Positions 60,753-64,000 of a stretch of DNA of 64,000 bases are shown here, one piece after another; position 1 is the stretch's first letter; every line of letters begins with the position of its first letter. Under the pieces are notes generated by a model, which had not been told where the DNA came from, did not search any database, and saw only the letters and a list, made by a program, of their open reading frames with translations. Both the position numbers and the translations under genes were made by a program. The stretch is taken from contig NZ_JAIMID010000003.1 of assembly GCF_019966535.1 (NCBI RefSeq), positions 1-64,000 on the forward strand, read 5' to 3'. The DNA is from Mesobacterium pallidum. Its GTDB lineage: Bacteria > Pseudomonadota > Alphaproteobacteria > Rhodobacterales > Rhodobacteraceae.

Positions 60753-62279
60753 TCAGAAGATGAAATCGCTCGCGTCGATGCTGGCCACCACCTCGGACTC
60801 GATGGTGATCGTGTTGGTCAACGCGCCATAGCTGAGGTCGATCACCACATCCGCGCCCGACTGGATCATGAACGGCTGGATGTCCGGGGCGAAGCCGGTG
60901 AAGGCCAGCGCCGAGACGTCGATCAGGTCGACACCGTCGGTGAAGTCGGTGACCACGTCATGGCCACCGTCGAAATCGAAGACGAAGGTATCGGCCTGGG
61001 ATCCGCCGGTCAGCGTGTCGTTGCCCCGGCCCCCCAGAAGTTCGTCCCGTTCGGTTCCGCCGTCGAGCATGTCGTCGCCGTCGCCCCCGCGCAGGATGTC
61101 CTGCCCCCGGTCGCCAAGCACGGTGTCGTCGCCATCGCCGCCGTAGAGCGTATCCGAGCCGCCGCCTCCGTCGACCAGGTCGTTGCCATCGCCGCCAAAG
61201 GCAAGATCCGACCCGAAGCTGGCGTCGATCACGTCATCCCCGGTGTAGCCGTAGATCACGTCGCTGCCGCCCTGGCTCGTGACCGTGTCGTTGCCTTCGC
61301 CGGCATAAATGGAATCGCTGCCAGCCCCGTCGCCGCCGTCGAGATGGTCGTCACCCGCGCCACCGCGCAGAACGTCGTTGTCGCTGCCGCCGTCGAGGTG
61401 ATCGGCGATGCCGCCGCCGACCAGCACGTCATTGCCGTCCTCGCCGTAGACCACGCCGTCGATATAGCCGTCGCGGCCGTTGTACCTGTCGTCGCCCGTG
61501 CCAAGACGGATGTCGCCGAAGACCTCTCCGGTATTGGTGAAATGATCGATCGCGTGCCGCTCCTGCTCGTTCTCGTGCATGAGCGTCGACTGGTAGGCCA
61601 ACCCGCTGCTGAAGATCGTGCCGGCGTTCATCACGTCGACCGTGGTCTCGACCTGGCGCCCGGTCTCCTTGTCGACATAGCCGACACCGCCGACCTGGAT
61701 CGCCGCGATCCCCTCGGCCAGGTTCGAGATCACGCCGTCGGGCGCGTTGTGGATCTGCGCATGATCGGTCACCGCGTCAAAGCGGATCGCATGGGTGCGC
61801 AGGGTGTCGCTCTCGTTCGCGATGAGCCCGCTGTTGACGACCGAGAAGGTCGTGCCCGGGGTGCCTTCGTCCAGCAGCAGCGTGTTGTTGGACAGGTGGA
61901 TCGTGGCGGGCACGCCCGTGGCGCCCTGACCGCCTGTGCTTTGCGTGACGATCTCGCCGTTGTTCACGATCGAGACGTCGTTGAAATACCCGTTCGAGTT
62001 GCCGTAGCCGACGACGGCGCCGAAGGTGGACGAGCTGACGCTGCCGCTGTCGCCGACGAAAAGCGATCCGCCGCCGATCTCTTCGCCCATGACGATGCCG
62101 GAGCGGAAACCGTGCACCGTCCCGTGAATGTCGAGCGAATTGTTGGAAAAGGCACGGATGCCGACGTCATCGGTCGAGATCAGGTAGCGATCGTCGAGCA
62201 GGAAGAGGTTGTCTCCGATGCCGCCGAGGGAAAACGCGGTGCCGGGACCGGCGAAGGATGTGGGGACGAAAGTGGGCAT
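60753..62279 (-). CDS. Calcium-binding RTX repeat protein, 508 aa
   Basis: 508 residues from MPTFVPTSFAGPG. The first half has beta-helix-like repetitive segments (NNSLDIHGTVHGFRSGIVMGEEIGGGSLFVGDSGSVSSSTFG) and the second, from about 290, RTX nonapeptides (GGSDNDVLRGGAGDDHLDGGDGAGSDSIYAGEGNDTVTSQGG). The C-terminal TFVFDFDGGHDVVTDFTDGVD is a common RTX end. No signal peptide; type I secretion likely. MVFWFRIS upstream frame is not supported by homology. Confidence 0.88.
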   Translation of the reverse strand: MPTFVPTSFAGPGTAFSLGGIGDNLFLLDDRYLISTDDVGIRAFSNNSLDIHGTVHGFRSGIVMGEEIGGGSLFVGDSGSVSSSTFGAVVGYGNSNGYFNDVSIVNNGEIVTQSTGGQGATGVPATIHLSNNTLLLDEGTPGTTFSVVNSGLIANESDTLRTHAIRFDAVTDHAQIHNAPDGVISNLAEGIAAIQVGGVGYVDKETGRQVETTVDVMNAGTIFSSGLAYQSTLMHENEQERHAIDHFTNTGEVFGDIRLGTGDDRYNGRDGYIDGVVYGEDGNDVLVGGGIADHLDGGSDNDVLRGGAGDDHLDGGDGAGSDSIYAGEGNDTVTSQGGSDVIYGYTGDDVIDASFGSDLAFGGDGNDLVDGGGGSDTLYGGDGDDTVLGDRGQDILRGGDGDDMLDGGTERDELLGGRGNDTLTGGSQADTFVFDFDGGHDVVTDFTDGVDLIDVSALAFTGFAPDIQPFMIQSGADVVIDLSYGALTNTITIESEVVASIDASDFIF

Positions 62280-62564
62280 GTCTGGGAACCTTGTGTTTGA
62301 ATGACTGCAGGAAATGCGGAACCAGAATACCATTCAGCCTGAGATTGCCGAAACGCATTTAAAGGTTGTGCCACAGACGCTTGAACCCAACGTCCGGAAT
62401 TCCATACCCGGCCGAAAATCGACGCTTTCCTGTTATTTTCAGCAGGTTTGGACTTTTTTTGCGACTCGCTGAAACTCTGCCGCACCGGTCCTCGTGGATT
62501 TGGTCAACGCCGCGCCGAAACGGCCGCGGTGGAGACGGAAACCAGACCGAAAGGATACCAACAC
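62280..62564 (+). other. Intergenic gap between RTX gene and the 62565 gene
   Basis: 285 bases with no supported gene. A T-run (GGACTTTTTTTGCG near 62450) and AAGGATA before ATG 62565 are seen. Promoters for both flanking genes should lie here; no consensus -35/-10 pair stands out. Confidence 0.5.
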
Positions 62565-62978
62565 ATGCGTAACTTCATCCTCACCGCCGCCGCCGCAGTG
62601 ACCGCAACCGGCGCCTTTGCCGCCAGCCATTCCATGGCCCCGATGGTCGAGGCGATGGACCAGAGCGTCGCCAACGGCGTCGTCAGCGCCGAGATGATCG
62701 TCGCGCCGCAGAACGGCTGGATGGTCGTGCACCGCACCGATGCCGACATGGCCCCCGGCCCGGTCGTCGGCTACGCTCCCCTGCGCGAGGGCGAGAACGT
62801 CGACGTCGCCGCGATCCTGACCGAGGACGTCGCGCCGGGCGACATGCTCATGCTGATGGTGCATGGCGAAGACGGCGGCATGACCACCGGCCAGTTCGAA
62901 TACACGCTCGGCGCCAAGGAAGACGGCCCGATCCGCATGGACGGCAACCTGGTGATGAAGATCGTCACCGCCAAGTAA
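62565..62978 (+). CDS. Small exported protein (DUF7282-like), 137 aa
   Basis: 137 residues. A signal peptide MRNFILTAAAAVTATGAFAASH is followed by MVEAMDQSVANGVVSAEMIVAPQNGWMVVHRTDADMAPGPVVGYAPLREGENVDVAA and a second similar half. The paired W-x-V-x-H segments match the pattern I know as DUF7282, of unknown role. AAGGATA precedes ATG 62565. Met-rich stretches suggest a periplasmic location; the ECF sigma factor gene follows. Confidence 0.65.
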   Translation: MRNFILTAAAAVTATGAFAASHSMAPMVEAMDQSVANGVVSAEMIVAPQNGWMVVHRTDADMAPGPVVGYAPLREGENVDVAAILTEDVAPGDMLMLMVHGEDGGMTTGQFEYTLGAKEDGPIRMDGNLVMKIVTAK

Positions 62979-63021
62979 GCACCGGTTTCGCGACCCGCGG
63001 TGGGATCCCGCGGGGACGCGA

Positions 63022-63057
63022 GCCGGGCCGGGACCTGGGACGTAGTCCCGGCCCGGC
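63022..63057 (+). terminator. Long hairpin after the 62565 gene
   Basis: GCCGGGCCGGGAC (63022-63034) pairs with GTCCCGGCCCGGC (63045-63057), a 13-bp stem with a 10-base loop. Confidence 0.6.
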
Positions 63058-63092
63058 GGCCCCTGGCCCCTTGCGGGTCGGGGGCCTTTTTT
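63058..63092 (+). terminator. Rho-independent terminator before the sigma factor gene
   Basis: GGCCCCTGGCCC (63058-63069) pairs with GGGTCGGGGGCC (63075-63086) via two wobbles, followed by TTTTTTCTTTT. Strong; insulates the ECF gene from the small exported protein. Confidence 0.85.
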
Positions 63093-63157
63093 CTTTTGCA
63101 GTTGCCGAACCGTGCGGTGGCCCTAAACTCTGGAGTCACCAAGCGCGAAGAGGGCCG

Positions 63158-63706
63158 ATGGCGACCCTGGAAGAGATCGAAGACTGGATTGCGCGCTGCG
63201 CGCTCGGGGACCGGGCGGCATTTTCTTCCCTATATGATGCCACCTCGGCGAAACTCTTTGGGGTCTGCCTGCGTGTGTTAAAGCACAGGGGCGAGGCAGA
63301 GGAGTGCCTGCAGGATGTCTACATCCGGATCTGGCGCAAGGCCGACCGCTATGCCGTGACCGGACACAGCCCGATGACCTGGCTGATCACGGTGGCGCGC
63401 AACCTCGCCATCGACCGGCTGCGGGCCCGGAGGCCCGATGCCGGGGCCGAGGATATCGCGGACCGCCGCGACCTCAGCGCGCCGGGGCCCTCCCCCGAAG
63501 CCGCGGTGATCGCGGGGTCGGAGGCACGGCGGATCGCCGGCTGCATGAACGAGCTGGACGAAGACCGTGCCGATGCCGTCAAGGGCGCCTACCTTGACGG
63601 CGACACATACCAGGAGCTGGCCGAAAGACACGGCGTGCCCCTGAACACGATGCGAACCTGGCTGCGCCGCAGCCTGCAGAAACTGAGAGAGTGCCTGGAT
63701 CGATGA
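63158..63706 (+). CDS. ECF-type RNA polymerase sigma factor
   Basis: 182 residues, MATLEEIEDWIARCALGDRAAFSSLYDATSAKLFGVCLRVL covers region 2.1-2.2, EAEECLQDVYIRIWRKADRY region 2.4, and GDTYQELAERHGVPLNTMRTWLRRSLQKLREC region 4.2. It directs RNA polymerase to a small regulon. The linker is Pro/Ala-rich. The next gene overlaps its stop by 4 bases and encodes a putative anti-sigma factor, so the two form a regulated pair. Confidence 0.9.
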   Translation: MATLEEIEDWIARCALGDRAAFSSLYDATSAKLFGVCLRVLKHRGEAEECLQDVYIRIWRKADRYAVTGHSPMTWLITVARNLAIDRLRARRPDAGAEDIADRRDLSAPGPSPEAAVIAGSEARRIAGCMNELDEDRADAVKGAYLDGDTYQELAERHGVPLNTMRTWLRRSLQKLRECLDR

Positions 63707-64000
63707 GCCAGCCCGACGACCCTGACGACATCGCCCTGGCGGGCGAATACGTCCTGCACCTGATGGATGCAGAGACGCGTCGGGCGTTCGAGGCCCGGAT
63801 CCTGGCCGAGCCGGCGCTGGCCGCTCTGGTCCTGCAATGGGAAGCGTCGCTGGTCCAGCTGTCGGACGATTTCGTGCCCACCCCGCCCCCGCCGCGGGTC
63901 TGGCGGCAGATCGAGGCCGAGCTCTTCCCCAAGGCGCGCGCGCGCACCTCTCCGCTACGCTGGCTGGCCGGGGCGGCCTTTGGCGCCGCACTGGTCGCCG
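63703..64000 (+). CDS. Probable anti-sigma factor, 5' part only
   Basis: Starts MSQPDDPDDIALAGEYVLHLMDAETRRAFEARILAEPALAALVLQWEASLVQLSD, an N-terminal zinc-less anti-sigma domain of the RskA type, with a hydrophobic segment beginning LRWLAGAAFGAALVA where the window ends. The ATG overlaps the sigma factor stop. The gene continues beyond 64000. It is expected to sequester the sigma factor at the membrane until signalled; only the first 99 residues are visible. Confidence 0.75.
   Translation, partial: MSQPDDPDDIALAGEYVLHLMDAETRRAFEARILAEPALAALVLQWEASLVQLSDDFVPTPPPPRVWRQIEAELFPKARARTSPLRWLAGAAFGAALVA

Overview
The window looks like chromosomal DNA of a marine-type alphaproteobacterium, most likely Rhodobacteraceae (Roseobacter group). 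This is inferred from the high GC, the gene content (class II ribonucleotide reductase NrdJ, DUF1489, crotonyl-CoA carboxylase/reductase plus ethylmalonyl-CoA mutase, LuxI/LuxR, RTX proteins, a DmdB-like ligase) and TTAA-N7-TTAA CtrA-type motifs. No marker gene fixes the genus.

Positions 1-6400 are accessory. They hold the tail of an IS3-family transposase, then a complete IS1595-family element at 162-4440. The element is bounded by 27-bp inverted repeats (25/27 identical) and a perfect 8-bp target duplication (aaccctat). Besides its transposase it carries a three-gene cargo on the opposite strand: a MerR-methyltransferase fusion, a GNAT acetyltransferase and an rsgA-like ribosome GTPase with one frameshift. 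Three small unknown proteins follow, closed by a strong terminator.

Positions 6400-25600 are core genome: nrdJ and a divergent DUF1489 gene, yghU, rsmD, a flavin reductase, a peroxiredoxin, and a run of mscS, pterin dehydratase, FemAB-like, GDPD, RidA and sulfotransferase genes with several stop/start overlaps. Next come comM, a Nudix gene, dinB, a TPR-sulfotransferase, N-formylglutamate amidohydrolase, tRNA-Val(GAC) and rpmJ. Positions 25600-36500 hold a caspase-like protein lacking the expected catalytic residues and a branched-chain-type ABC transporter operon flanked by two acyl-CoA ligase genes. Positions 36750-42085 hold a hybrid kinase/response-regulator pair, a Nudix gene, trmD, an EthD-like gene, rplS and rpmE.

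Positions 42350-49500 hold an acyl-CoA dehydrogenase and ligase pair, a RecD-like helicase, and a luxR-luxI quorum-sensing locus preceded by a perfect CtrA motif. Positions 49500-64000 hold ccr and ecm (ethylmalonyl-CoA pathway) around two RTX proteins and an acyltransferase, then acylphosphatase, deoD, an MBL hydrolase, a third RTX protein, a small periplasmic protein, and an ECF sigma/anti-sigma pair cut by the window end. At least seven intergenic regions carry copies of a mosaic dispersed repeat family that I describe as one unit.
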